Of a stretch of 64,000 nucleotides of DNA, positions 33,228 through 44,823 are shown in pieces (within the stretch, counting starts at the first letter, position 1; every line of letters begins with the position of its first letter). A program made the translations under genes and the position numbers. The stretch spans positions 103,860,480-103,924,479 of the forward strand of contig OY821519.1 in assembly GCA_963682025.1 (NCBI GenBank), read 5' to 3'. Under the pieces are notes generated by a model. It was given only the letters and a program-made list of their open reading frames with translations, did no database searches and was not told the origin of the DNA. The DNA comes from Cordilura impudica (Eukaryota > Arthropoda > Insecta > Diptera > Scathophagidae).

Positions 33228-34046
33228 AAGGGTGACTTTTTAGCTATTGTCTTTTTGGCAACACTGGTTTAAACAGCTGATGCACGTTTCGTGTTTTGTT
33301 TCATTGTCAAACATCTTCAGTTTGGTCTATAATTTAACCATGAATCGTCTTACAAACGAACAACGCTTGCAAGTTATTGAATTTTATTATCAAAATGCGT
33401 GCTCGGTTAAGAAAGTTCATCGCGCGCTTCTTCCATTTTATGGTCAGTTTAATCGACCCACTCAATGGGTACGTAAATAAGCAGAATTGTCAATTTTGGA
33501 GTGAATATCAGCCAGAAGCATTGGAAGAGCATCCAGAAAAAGTCACAGTTTGGTGCGGTTTATGGGCTGGTGGCATCATTGGACCGCACTTTTTCAAAGA
33601 TGATGAGAATCGTATTTAACTGTGAATGGTGAGCGCTACCAAGAGATGATATCCAACTTTTTTTGCCCAAAATGTAAGAGCTTGACTTGCATGACATGTG
33701 GATTCAACAAGACGGTGCCACATACCACACAGCACGCACAACAATGGACTTATTGAGAGGCGAGTTCGGTGAACATTTTATTTCACGTTCGGGACCGGTC
33801 AATTGGCCGCCTAGATCGTGCGATTTAACGCCTTTAGACTATTTTTTTTGGGGCTATGTTAAAGCTCGTGTCTATACAGACAATCCCGCTTCAATTAACG
33901 CATTGGAAAACAACATTGAAGCATTTATGCGTGAGATACCGGCCGAAATGTTGGAAAGAGTATGCCAAAATTGGACTAAGCGGATGCACCATTTGAGGCG
34001 CAGTCACGGTCAACATTTGCATGAAATAATCGTCAAACATTAAATT
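33228..34046 (+). pseudogene. rosa-like DD41D mariner transposase, internally deleted
   Basis: Left end AAGGGTGACTTTTTAGCTAT next to TA. The transposase starts at 33340 (MNRLTNEQRLQVIEFYYQN, then KKVHRALLPFYGQFNRPT, the N-terminal helix-turn-helix). It jumps at about 33462 to NGYVNKQNCQFW, so most of the DNA-binding half and the first catalytic aspartate box are deleted. After a frame change it gives KVTVWCGLWAGGIIGPHFF and then, from 33690, MWIQQDGATYHTARTTMDLL to WPPRSCDLTPLDYFFWGYVK. There are 41 residues between the aspartates of QQDGA and LTPLD, which defines the DD41D (rosa) group. The right terminus is not seen: similarity to the 58 kb copy stops soon after the stop codon at about 34043. 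Confidence 0.85.
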
Positions 34047-34324
34047 ATTCGTAAACTCATTTAAATATATTAGCCATTTGGAATCCAATGCCGATTATCG
34101 AGTGCTTGAATACTCCAATTTTTTTCCTATTTCGAGTACACGACTACTCAAGATGGGTCAGTAGTCAAACAAACCTGGGCAAATTGTTTCAAGTGCTTAC
34201 AGATCTATAAATTTTATCTGCCAGCGAGATATCCTCTCATATATCTTCTTTTTTGAAAGTTGTCTTAGCAAATCTATAATATTTATATGCAATGTTGTTA
34301 CTTGTTACCTATTCTACGCTTTTA

Positions 34325-34800
34325 GTTATCAACCGATTGTGACAAAAAATATACCATTTCAAATGCATTTCTTTGCAGCTGTGCGCCATCTCTACAGATG
34401 TGCACCATTTGGTACATATTGAAGAAATAAGCATTTAAAGTTGCTACTAATACATACATAATACACATATTTAGCTTCATATAAAAAAACCATGTGAGTC
34501 CGATCACAGGGGAGATGTGTAAACATCTATTAACACATCAATTAAAATCAAAGAGTAAACGCCATCTATGTATAGCAAGCAGCTGCTATGTTGTTTGCTA
34601 TACATTCATGACACTCTCTGTTGGTTGTTGAATCAACTAAATAAATTTAAATCATAATCTTTGCACCAATGCACTTACATATACTTCACACCGATTTTCC
34701 CTTACGCTGTTTTTGTGATTGTTTTGTGAAATAGATTTTTACCCCCCTGAGCGCATAAATGCTTATACATCATAAACTATACATTGCTGTATGTGTGTTT
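34325..34800 (+). repeat. dispersed repeat D, copy 2
   Basis: 34327-34480 shares words with 8037-8170, and 34490-34800 shares words with 5510-5870 (GTGAGTCCGATCACAGGGG, TTTTTGTGATTGTTTTGTG, TTTTTACCCCCCTGAGCGC). The two halves seen apart near 5.5 and 8 kb are joined here, so this may be nearer the complete repeat. Confidence 0.6.
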
Positions 34801-37224
34801 ATAAATTGACTAAATTTGATGAGCACACCTTTAGGATCTTATAAAATTATTTATTAACAAACCCATTTATATATCTTCTACGTGTTCAACAAATATTTAT
34901 AAAGAAATTTAATGAATTTTAAAAATTCACAATTTAATGAATTTTGTTTAAATATCCATAAATTTTTTATATAGATTAAAAAAAATTGAAAGAAAAAGAT
35001 TGAATGAAAAAATAAAACTTCATTAAATTTGCACACGAGTTTCTAGAGCTGGACTTTGCTCGTAGAAATGAGTGTGTTTAATGAACACGTATTACTTAAA
35101 TAATTAATAATACTTAAAAATAAATGAAGTGCGTAGATTTAGTAAAAACAAAATATGTTTTTTTTTTATACAAATTTTTCAGTTTTCTTACAGAGTACTA
35201 CACCACTACCTGGGTAGGCTTATTAATAATAATGGGCTACTATGATCAAGAAGGACGCATAGCTGCTGACTTGATCCACACTTGGTCTTTTTAAGTATAT
35301 CGCTTGGGCAAGCATGTTTATTAACAATAATCCATTATTTATGTTCTTTTGAATACATCTCGAGAATTGATTACTATTCCTGAAGATTTTCAGAATTTGA
35401 GACGTGCTTACGGTACATACAATGTGTATTGTCATAATTGCGAATGAGCAACAAAAATATCATATACTTTGAATTCATTGTTGTCCTTGCTATCGTTGTC
35501 TTTATTTTGTAAGGAGTTCACCACCAGCCAACCAGATGACACAACACACACAAAAAATCTAATCCACATTTAGCTTTAGGAGAAAAAAAAGAAAAACAAC
35601 AACTTACAACTAAAAATAAAAACCTTTTAAAAAACAAAGCTTAATTGTTGACATAAAGATGCAAAAACATTTTTCATTACTTTGGCAAAAATTTTTAGGA
35701 ATTCTAAGGTTACTATTGGCCAACGCAATACCCTACACCAGCTATAAAGAGGCATTATGTTTGGTTGGACAAAATTTAGAGTTTTAAATATATTTCAGTA
35801 CCAAAGTTCTGGACAATTTTCCCTGCCAACTTTGTGTTTATATTTATTTAATACCAATCAAAAATCTTCTACAATGTTTATTGTAGGGTATAAAAACGAG
35901 AAATTTAAATACAGCTTACGAGTAATGAAACAATTATTTACAACACCAAACAGTACCCAGAGGAAATACACATACAAACTTGCATAAAGATGGCACTCGT
36001 ACATAGTGGCCAATATTGTGTCACATTTTGTAGAGGAAAAATAAAAACGGTTGCGATATTATCATCAACATCATAGTCTACATAATAATAATCATCATCT
36101 TGAAAGACAGAAAACAAAAAAGAAATTACAGAAACAAACATTAACATCAAACAAATTTGTGTGAGAGCATTTCGTAAATTCACTACAATACTTACAGTAT
36201 AAAATCTGAAGAAACACCATCAATGACAATGGCATAAAACAGCACCAACAACAACAACAACAATAGCAGCAACAATAAATGTATAGAAGATTTCTTGCTT
36301 TTGTTGCTCTTTTTGTCTTATTTAGAGGTAACCATCAAACGACCATGGTTGTAACGTTTACTACACTAAACAATGACAAATAAAATCCTTTTTATGTCTC
36401 ATTTAAAAAATATTTCTCATTTAAGATACTGCAGTCAGAGACTAGCAACAGTTCCAGCTATAGCAACAATGGGTTGAAACAGAACAATGATGTTGACGAT
36501 GTTATTGTGACATTTGACTTTTGTTTATATGTTTTAAATGTAAATATATTATTTGTCTACTCCTCTATAGAGCTTTTTAATTGTGTTGGTCATTGTAAGA
36601 AGCTACAAAGACTGTGGAAGACACACACATTTTTGGCTTCTTAAAGTTTAAAGTGATATTTCCTTGACAATTTTTAGCGTTCTAATTAAAGTCTATGTTG
36701 TGTAAATAATAAGACCGTTGTAGAAAAATACCCAATAGCTTAGTACTTAATAGTTTAGGCATGACAAATTAAACATGGAGATATCATGTAATTGACACCA
36801 TTCTGCTCTTTTGAACTTTTCTTTTAATAACTTCATAATGGACAGCTACGGGGTCAAATTAAGCTTTTATTTGTTCCCTATTGCATGCCTGTGAAACTGG
36901 GAGAATGAATTGATATCAATACGTAAATAAATTTGTGGCATTAGGAATTTTGAAATTCATTTGGATATGTTAAAATAGTTTTTCATTACAGATCACGAAT
37001 GAAGGTAACTATATATACTTTTATAATATTAACTTTTCAAAATAGAATACAGAACAGCTCTCCACGTAAAGTGCCAACAGTTAAAGTTATGAATTTGATG
37101 TTGATTATAGTGCTGGGTTCAAGGTTGAGTATCATGAGTTTGGGCAAAGCCTTTATACCAATTTCACACTTTAGAATAGTAACACTTTTTTTTCGCATTT
37201 ACATATGTTAGATTTGAAAATCTG
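34801..37224. other. no recognisable gene; longest stretch without a named element
   Basis: Only a CAACAACAACAACAACAATAG microsatellite (about 36245-36275) and short AT repeats stand out. Open frames (35757-35987, 35938-36183, 36999-37211) have no motifs. This is the best candidate for unique host sequence in the window. Confidence 0.35.
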
Positions 37225-37462
37225 TATATCTGTGGTCACAAGCATTAACCGCCTAAGTCGAGAATCATGCTTTCGAGAAAAATAACTTTTTATATAAATG
37301 CAATGGGGCTTCATTACGACTTAGGTCTTTTTAATAAACAATGATAGAGACATGGGGATTTCACGTAAATATAAAGCGTTTTTAGTAGAATATGATAGCA
37401 TACATAACTGAAATCATTCTTAAGTCAATTTAGGCGGTTATCGCTTGTGACCACAGATATAT
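37225..37462. mobile_element. palindromic MITE, CTGTGGTCACAAGC ends
   Basis: Inverted ends TATCTGTGGTCACAAGC, then TAACCGCCTAA, pair with TTAGGCGGTTA, then GCTTGTGACCACAGATA. About 238 bases, non-coding. TA-rich flanks (TGTA and TATA) are consistent with a TA target. It stops ten bases before the next element. Confidence 0.75.
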
Positions 37463-38188
37463 ATGTACATTAGAGTGGTCCTTAAAAGCGAAAATCCTAT
37501 TTTGGGGAGTGTCGGGGTCCAGTTTGTTTCCTTTCTATATAAAACAAATATATGTGAAGTTTGGTGACAATCGAATAAAAAAAGTTGCGCCGGAAAACGA
37601 TTGAATACCTCAAGTGTGTTTATATGGGGAAAATATGACTTTTTTCAGATTTTGCGAAAATATCGTTCTCAGTTTAAATTTACCGACAAATTGTTATATA
37701 AATCGATGTCAGAAACCTATACAGGTTCAAAACGAATAAAAACTTTTGTGACCACTTTTGTGAAATTTGACGAACATTTTTTCAACTTTAAGAAATTAAT
37801 TCTAGCCATCATTTTTTTTTGTCTCTATACCTATCTGTACTTAGACACTAAGTATTGTTTTATTGCCACGTTGTTAATCTATTGCGCAATGAGACCAAAA
37901 ATTGAAAATTTTATTGATAAAATTTTGAAAACTCCTGTTTTAAGTTTGAAAAAATTTTCTTTAACAAAATTTCAAAAAACTCGTCTAGCCTGGAAGGTTT
38001 TTATAAGATATATGTTATGGATTAACTATGTGGATTTTGAAGTAAATTCTTCTGCCAGAATTTTTCTAAAAGGATTTTTTTTCGAATTTCGAGAAAAAAT
38101 TGGAATTTTGAAATATGCAGTAAATGTACCCTTTCTGAATACTTTTTATCAAAACTTTATCCCTTTTCTACCTTAATATATCTCAGTA

Positions 38189-38616
38189 GCCTAGGGTTTC
38201 GGAAAAAATAATAATATGACCTCATTAATCCTTTTGGACCTGGGTTCACATATGACCCCAGCTAATAAAAGCCAATTTATTAAAAAAAATCAAATATCAC
38301 TGAAATACTATTGAATTATTAAAAGTGTTACTTAAAATATTATAACCAAATGTGTATATCTTTCGTTCCTAAAATTTGGGATAAATCGTTTTCGCTAAAA
38401 TTTATTTAAAGATGTCATAAAATCCAAAGCTGGCCTTGGCAAATGATGGGTTGACGTTCTCGGATTTACTCCAACTTTTAGGAATGGAAGATATACACAT
38501 TTGGTTATAATATTTTAAGTAACGATTTTAAAAATTTAACATTATTGCTTGGGGTCATACGTGACCCCAATTACAAATGGGTTAGTGGGATCATATATTT
38601 TTTCGAAACCCTAGGC
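38189..38616. mobile_element. TA-flanked hairpin MITE, GCCTAGGGTTTCG ends
   Basis: Ends GCCTAGGGTTTCGGAAAAAA and TTTTTTCGAAACCCTAGGC, with TA on both sides (38187-38188 and 38617-38618). Inner words pair through most of the 428 bases (CACATATGACCCC with GGGGTCATACGTG; CCAAATGTGTATATCTTTC with GAAGATATACACATTTGG). Inserted near the centre of the long-arm element. Confidence 0.85.
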
Positions 38617-39119
38617 TATTAAGATAAAAAAAAGCATTTAAAGGTAGAGAACTGATTAAATTTTGATATAACGAATTTAAAAGATTATATATACTGAATG
38701 TTTAAAATATATCAAATTTTTCTTGAAATCTGCAAGAATTAAATGCTTGTCAAAAAAATTCTGGCACAGGAATTTACCTAAAAATTTACATAGTTAATAT
38801 CAAATATGCATTTAACAAAACTTAGAAGTACTAGGTTTTATTTTAAGAAAATTTTTAAATTTCAAAATTTTATCAAAAATTTCCCATTTTTGGTCTCATT
38901 GCGCAATAGGTTAGCAACGTGGTAATAAAACAATACTTCATATCTAAGTAGATGTAGGTATAGAGATAAAAAAAATATATTGGCCATAAATAATTTCTTA
39001 CAGTTGAAAAAAATGCCATCAAATGTCTTGTCATTTATTTATTTATTTAATTATTTACATCAGCTACAGTAATTTATAACATAAGTTGGTTATGAAATAT
39101 GTGTATTGTTACAACGATC

Positions 39120-39168
39120 ATTTAAATAATAATAATGTAATAATAATATTGATAATAAATAATAATTA

Positions 39169-39199
<31 letters not shown>

Positions 39200-39205
39200 A
39201 GTGTT
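39120..39205. repeat. AAT microsatellite
   Basis: Interrupted run of AAT/ATA triplets with a pure stretch of AATAATAATAATAATAAT at about 39180-39200. Confidence 0.85.
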
Positions 39206-39424
39206 AAAAAATGTTATTTTAATTGAAATATCTAACATTATTAATAAAAAATACTACAAACATAAGTTCAAAAGTATAATGAATTAAAAATAGAAGAAAC
39301 ACAGATCACATAATAAGAAGACATAAGAAAAGACGCATAAAAGCACGGACACATAACAACACGGATACTTTACATATACAGGTAGATACAAACAAATAGT
39401 TTTGAAATAGACAGAGCAGAGGTA

Positions 39425-40065
39425 GAAGTAATGACCAGCAACATCAGGGCGTCGGAACATCAGGACCATAATCATCAGAAACATCAGGAACATTATTAAC
39501 ATGATCTGGAACATCAGGACACCAGGAACATAATTAAATTGCTCAGAAATATTAGGACTTCAGAACATCAAGAACATAATTATGTAGGTCTGGAACATCA
39601 AGAACTTAATTATATTGCACAGTAATATCAAGACAAAATATCATCAGAAATATCAATAGATTTATCTGGAACATCACGACATCAGGAACATTAAATTAAT
39701 AAGGAACATTAGGATATCGGGGGCGAAATTAAAGTTGACATAAACAGAAACACATAACAACCCCGGTCACATTACAAAACGGACACACTACAACATAGAG
39801 AGATTATATATACAGGTAGACACAAAGATAACAGTGGTGAAATAAACACAAAACAATCAACAGATAACAAATAAAAATAATAATAGCCAGCAAAGTAAAA
39901 TAGTGATCAGGAAAATCAGGAACATAACGAAATTGATCTGGAACATCAGGTCATCCGAGTATCAGGAACATAAATAAATTGATCAGGAACATGAAGGCAT
40001 CAGGAACACAAATAAATTGATCAGGAACATCACGAATATAACTAAAATTGACAGCAGGGTTACTG
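39425..40065. repeat. AACATCAGGA minisatellite
   Basis: About 20 degenerate copies of GGAACATCAGGA, many extended to a roughly 30-base unit with AACATAATTAAATTGATC. Two blocks (39425-39730 and 39900-40065) are separated by less repetitive sequence. It replaces the 3' half of the Jockey open reading frame, so it lies inside that retrotransposon. Confidence 0.75.
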
Positions 40066-41610
40066 CAACACCTGAAGTGACATAAATAGAAAATGAAGAA
40101 CAATTTCTAAAAACAACTTTCTGAGATCTACCCCTCAAGTAAGACGATACCCACTTCAACATCCTAGGTGGGAAGCCCAAGGAATCAAGTCTAAATAGTA
40201 AAAGTTCATGATGAACAGCATCAAGGGCTTTACTAAAATCAGTATAAATAACAACTGTCTGAAAATTATATGAAAAAGCTTACATATGTGGGTAGACAGC
40301 TCAGGTAAGTTCGTCACTGTTGACCTACCCTTAATAAAACCATACTGTTAGGGACATAAGTTACCCACCATATGTTTCAATCTTCTCAAACAATTTAGGT
40401 ATAGCACTCAGCTTAGCACTGCCTCTGTAGTTATCAACACAATGCCTATTACCATTTTTATGAAGAGGTATAATAAAACTCCCTTCCAATAAGTTGGAAA
40501 ATATCCAGAAGAGAGAAAAGAATTAAACAATTTAGTGAGTGGAATGTATAGCCCATTAGCGCATTTTCTAGGAATAGATGATGGAATACCATCAGGAGCA
40601 GGAACATGAGAGAATTTCAAAGATTTTGAACCCTGTAAAACTTCACTCTCCGTTATGACTATGTCAGAAAAAACGTTAAAGTTGTCTATATTATAAGGAT
40701 AGCCTGAACTAAAACGACTATTGGCACAGTATGTACTCTGGAACAAATTTGCAAATAAATTCGCAATTTCGATAGGATTCGACCATTCCGCATCTTTTAA
40801 TTTGATAGACGTGGGGAACCCGCTAACTTTCCTCTTTTAGTTAACAAAATCGTAAAAACTCTTAGGATTTACCCTGAATTTCTGTTTCATCTTTCTCAAA
40901 TACTCAGAATAACACCTACGATACATAACGTTATATTTATGCCTAACGATTGAGTAACACATGTAGTTAATTGAACAACCCCTTTTCTTGTATTTTTGAA
41001 ACAGTCTACTCTTTTCATTTCTAAGCTCCCTTAACTCCTTTGTAAACCATCGAGCACCTAAGTCAGAATCCTTTCTGAAGATTCCTTAATAAGATTTTAT
41101 AATGTTGTAAAAATCGTCAAGATCACCATTGTTAGCCGGCCATATCGAATTGGATAGTCTGGTCTTTAATACGTGAAAATTCGTTCGGCAAAAATTTTCT
41201 TAATTTCTGGTATACCAAATGAGTCTGAAATGATGTCTTCAAGACAAATATCAAGAGTCGGATGATACTTATCCTCCGGACAAACAAAAGGGAAAGATCT
41301 ATTGAGTGAAATATTAGTTGTATTTGAAAAACAAGATCAAGTAGTCTGTGACTTGAAATATAGACATTATTGAACTGAAGAAGACAAAATTCAAAAACAT
41401 TATCAAAGAACTAGTTTTTTTTTCTGCGCAAAAGTGGTCTGGGGCATTCGCTATATCTCGGCAAGCTTCTATTCGATTTTGAACTGCAATAGCCTTTTAA
41501 AGAGATAATTTAGTACACTCGAAACGTTCAATCGATTTCCGGCACGACTATTCTTTATCCGATTATCCCGAAACTTCACATAGCGTAGGACCACTCTTAA
41601 GCTACATATG

Positions 41611-42302
41611 TATATATCTATATTAGATTAACTGGTCGGATTATTGTGAAACTGGATCTAGAACTTTAGTGCGCAAAATTTGAGCCAAATCGGCTCAATG
41701 CTTTATGGACGCGCATGGAGTTAAAAGTTCAAATATGCATTTATATGTAAAAATGATCAAAAAAATCATTTTTCACAAAAAATTTGATATTAGTAATTGC
41801 GTTTCCGTTAATTTATTAATAAACCATAATCTAGAATAAATTATCTTTCCAATAAAACATTAAAATCTATTATCGGTTGAAAAACAGTAAAGTTATATTA
41901 AGTTCTCCAGGCAATAAATGCGCAGCAGCCCATTTAATTTTTTGTTTGTTTTATTTTTTACAATTTCAAGTTCTATTGACGTTTAAGTGTAAAGCTCTGT
42001 TCGTTTACTTTGCCAGTAAAAACCGAAATTTCGGAGAGTAAGAAAAATTAGTTCTCAAAAACATAAGTATCCAAAATAGTAAACGAACAGCAATTTGTAA
42101 GAATTTTCAAGTTCATAGACACAGCTGATTGGAAACAAATTTGAAAGTGAAGAAGAAGTGAAGCTCTAAATTAAAAAAGGAAATATAACTTAATTAGAAG
42201 AATTTATTTTATTTAACATGTAGAAATATTCATTGAAATTAATATCATTACCTATTGCTTTTGAAAATAAACATTTATTTATTTATTTTATTATTTACTA
42301 AA
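41611..42302. repeat. small inverted-repeat block, otherwise no gene
   Basis: At about 41992-42095 the words AGCTCTGTTCGTTTACTTTG and AGTAAACGAACAGCA face each other. A diverged version (AAAAGAACAGAGCTTAAAA, CTTTTACTGGGTTTC) lies inverted at about 43250-43320, after family C copy 3. So family C copy 3 may have inserted into an older inverted-repeat element. Confidence 0.35.
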
Positions 42303-43210
42303 TGTAACCCGGTGTGCTTCGCTACCGGCGTTCATACCCTGGAGCAAGGTACATGTAGGTGCCCATGAGAAGAAGATGGATTATCCAAATTAGATCTGGC
42401 AACACTTAACTATTGGCCTTGAACTAAGAATAACATCTGTCAATTTTTCTTTTAGCGATTTTTGATTTTATCCAGTTTTGATTTTGAAATTTTTTTTTGG
42501 ACGATTTTTATTTTTCACGATTTTCGGTTTTGGCGATTTTTGATTTTGGCGATATATTTTCCATGACAAATCACATTGATAACTAATGTATTTGTCAAAA
42601 GACTGTCGCCTTCGTAGTACTTCATATTTTTTTATATAGGAGGTGCCAAGCCCACTAATCCAATCCCGCCCAATTTTTATTGGACTACTCACATTAATAT
42701 CTGATGGAATCGTGCAAAATGTGGAGTCTTTCTCAGTTATATTAGATATCTACTTTGCATGACCGGTGCTACGGCCACTGCTTCGATTTGTTTTTTTGTT
42801 CAGCAAAAAGAACCTATGGGCTCATGCAAAGCCACAAAGCTCTCTCTTTTACAGTACTCCAGATATATGACATTAAATAGCTGCTTTGTATGGGGAGTAC
42901 CATGCTCATTGATGTGAACCCTTCAATTTTTTGTCCGACTACTCATACTAAGATCCGATGGGCTCGTGCAAAGTGTCAAAGCTTCCCTTTTGTAGTACAC
43001 CAATTATATGATACCATATATTTACTTTGTATGGGCGGTGCCACGTCCATTGCTCCGCTCACGAACATTTTTTGTCTAACTAATCACATGAATAACTTAT
43101 GGGCTCACACAAAGTCCCAAGACTCCCACTATTAAAGTACTCCAGATATATGGCATTTTATATTTACTTTTTATGGAAGGTGCCACGCCTATTGGTCCGA
43201 TACCAGTAAA
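42303..43210 (+). repeat. family C repeat, copy 3
   Basis: TAACCCGGTGTGCTTCGCTA, CCCATGAGAAGAAGATGG, AAATTAGATCTGGCAACACT, then a short GGCGATTTTTG tract and about five units with CCAAGCCCACTAATCC/CCACGTCCATTG-type words. Same part order as 4671-5515. The open frame at 42890-43135 comes from these units. Confidence 0.65.
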
Positions 43211-43329
43211 AACTAGCAAGCTTTAAAAAAATGAACTGCCACTTTACGCTTTCATTTGTTCTCTTTTACTGGGTTTCTGAAGTAAATGAACAGGATGCGG
43301 TAAAAGAACAGAGCTTAAAATGTAAGCAA

Positions 43330-44066
43330 AATGAAATACTAAAAATTATAATTTTATTAAAAACTGGAAAAAAAGACTAAAACAAAACTATTTAGCTACA
43401 TTAGTTTACAAAATTCAGGTCATTTAATTTAATAAATCAATTGTCTAAAACTGTTTTCATAAAACTATCATAAACCGTGTTCATAATAAAATCTTCGCTT
43501 GAAATTTCCTAATTTCACCGACATCTTGCAGTTTAACTTTGAAATAATTAAACACAATTTTTTTTTTACTTTTTGAAGCAAATTTTTTTTAGCTATCTAC
43601 CATTGCCAAATTCTTCAAAATACAATATACTCATAGTTGATTGATCTATAATTCGGTGAATTGTGAAACAAACTACCCCATTTTCAACAAAAACTTTTGA
43701 AAAGATTAAAATCAGTTATTTTATGGATTTTTTTTTTTTGCTAGTAAAGCAGCGTTCACACTATGTGTTTTGCTTGTGTTTTTCTTATGTTTTTAGCACA
43801 TGCAATTTGTACACACCCTTTCAAACATTGTTTATGTATAATACATGTGGAAAGTCATATGTAAATTTTTTAATTAGACCAGGTTCTATTCTGACATGAA
43901 AAATTATATTAAAATACAACACTGCTTGTGGCGAAAGAAAAACAGAGTAAATTAATAAAATAAATATTAGAAGAAAAATAAATTGTTTAAAATTAATAAA
44001 AATTAACAAAATATTAAATGTATAACTTTATTTTTAACAAGTAATTTTGTAAATGTACAAATTAAA
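43330..44066. other. no recognisable gene
   Basis: AT-rich. Frames at 43663-43899 and 43821-44009 overlap on opposite strands without known motifs. Confidence 0.3.
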
Positions 44067-44823
44067 CAAGTAAGAAAATTATACCATGCGTTTGGAAACC
44101 CTATCTCTTAGGCCCAACTAACTGGACATAGAAAATAAGCAAAAACCAAATTTGAGTGGGATTTTTATTAATTTTTTTGGCTGCAGATATAAAAAAGTTC
44201 ATATCGGATGCTATATCTATATGGAGACTAGGTCCCAAAATGGACCGATCCTGACCATGGTTGGTAACGTCTCTTGTATTTTGCAAAAACATATACAAAC
44301 ACAATTTGAGAAGAATCAGTGCAATATTATTGTTTTTTAATAGATTTAAGTGAATATCGGGAAGCAGCTCTGTATGGGGCCAAAGGGATCACTTTTGGAC
44401 TACTCATTAATGGATGTAATGAACGCATACAAACCCAATTTGAGTAAGATATATATGACAATTTGGATCTTATGGCAATTTATGTCGATTTCATAGGGGT
44501 AATTTGTATGGGGGCTAGGTCTGAACATGGACCGAATTTCACCAATTTCAACAGCGTTCATCCCATGGCCGATAAAAGCTTATATACCAAATTTCATCAA
44601 AATATATTCATATTTGCGACCTGCACTTTGATTACAAAGCTTTACATGGACACACAGACGGACGGACGGACGGACGGACGGACGGACATTGTTAAATCAA
44701 CTCAAAAAGTGATTCTGATTCGATCGGTATAATTAAAGATGGGTGTGGGTCAAATATTTTTGGTTGTTACAAACAGCAGCACAAAGTCATTATACCCAAA
44801 CCACATAGTGCTATAGGGTATAA
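44067..44823 (+). mobile_element. family A copy 8, palindrome deleted
   Basis: Opens AAGTAAGAAAATTATACC and goes straight to the CATGCGTTTGG word: the AGTCGGTCTAGACCGACT palindrome is missing. It has the longest GGAC tract in the window (44656-44687, eight consecutive units) and ends CCACATAGTGCTATAGGG. Confidence 0.8.

Larger units (their letters stand above)
39030..41410 (-). pseudogene. Jockey-clade non-LTR retrotransposon relic
   Basis: The minus strand from 41400 down reads a decayed endonuclease-to-linker region (RWFTKELRELRNEKSRLFQK near 41040, NPKSFYDFVN near 40860). Then come reverse transcriptase words: VPAPDGIPSSIPRKCANGLY near 40600, PLTKLFNSFLSSGYFPTYWK, and GFPPRMLKWVSSYLRGRSQK near 40140 ending SIYVTSGVA. 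The FADD box and everything after it are lost, replaced by a minisatellite. Beyond that (39045-39060) is a TAAATAAATAAATG-type tail that suits a Jockey 3' end. It is inserted between two pieces of the palindromic element's right arm. Confidence 0.65.
37472..41597. mobile_element. long-arm palindromic DNA element, split by Jockey
   Basis: Ends AGAGTGGTCCT and its complement AGGACCACTCT. The left arm (37472-38180) is matched, reversed, by two pieces: 41597-41410 (GTGAAGTTTCGGGATAATCG, GCCGGAAATCGATTGAAC) and 39025-38640 (ATTTTTTCAACTGTAAGAA, TTATTACCACGTTGCTAAC, CTATTGCGCAATGAGACCAA). The gap between the two right-arm pieces is the Jockey relic, and the centre holds a MITE (38189-38616). The 191-codon frame at 37601-38176 lies in the arm and has no family motif, so I do not call it a gene. 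No clean target duplication seen; class unknown. Confidence 0.65.

Noticed and set aside
37601..38176. 191-codon open frame on the plus strand, the second longest uninterrupted frame outside transposon genes
   Set aside because: It lies entirely in the left arm of a palindromic element, is rich in K, F, I and L, has no family motif, and its reversed counterpart in the right arm is not open.
39120..39205. Short evenly spaced repeats considered as a CRISPR array
   Set aside because: A triplet microsatellite in eukaryotic DNA; no spacers between repeats.
39284..39514. Minus-strand frame rich in M, F and L
   Set aside because: Product of the AACATCAGGA minisatellite read on the other strand.
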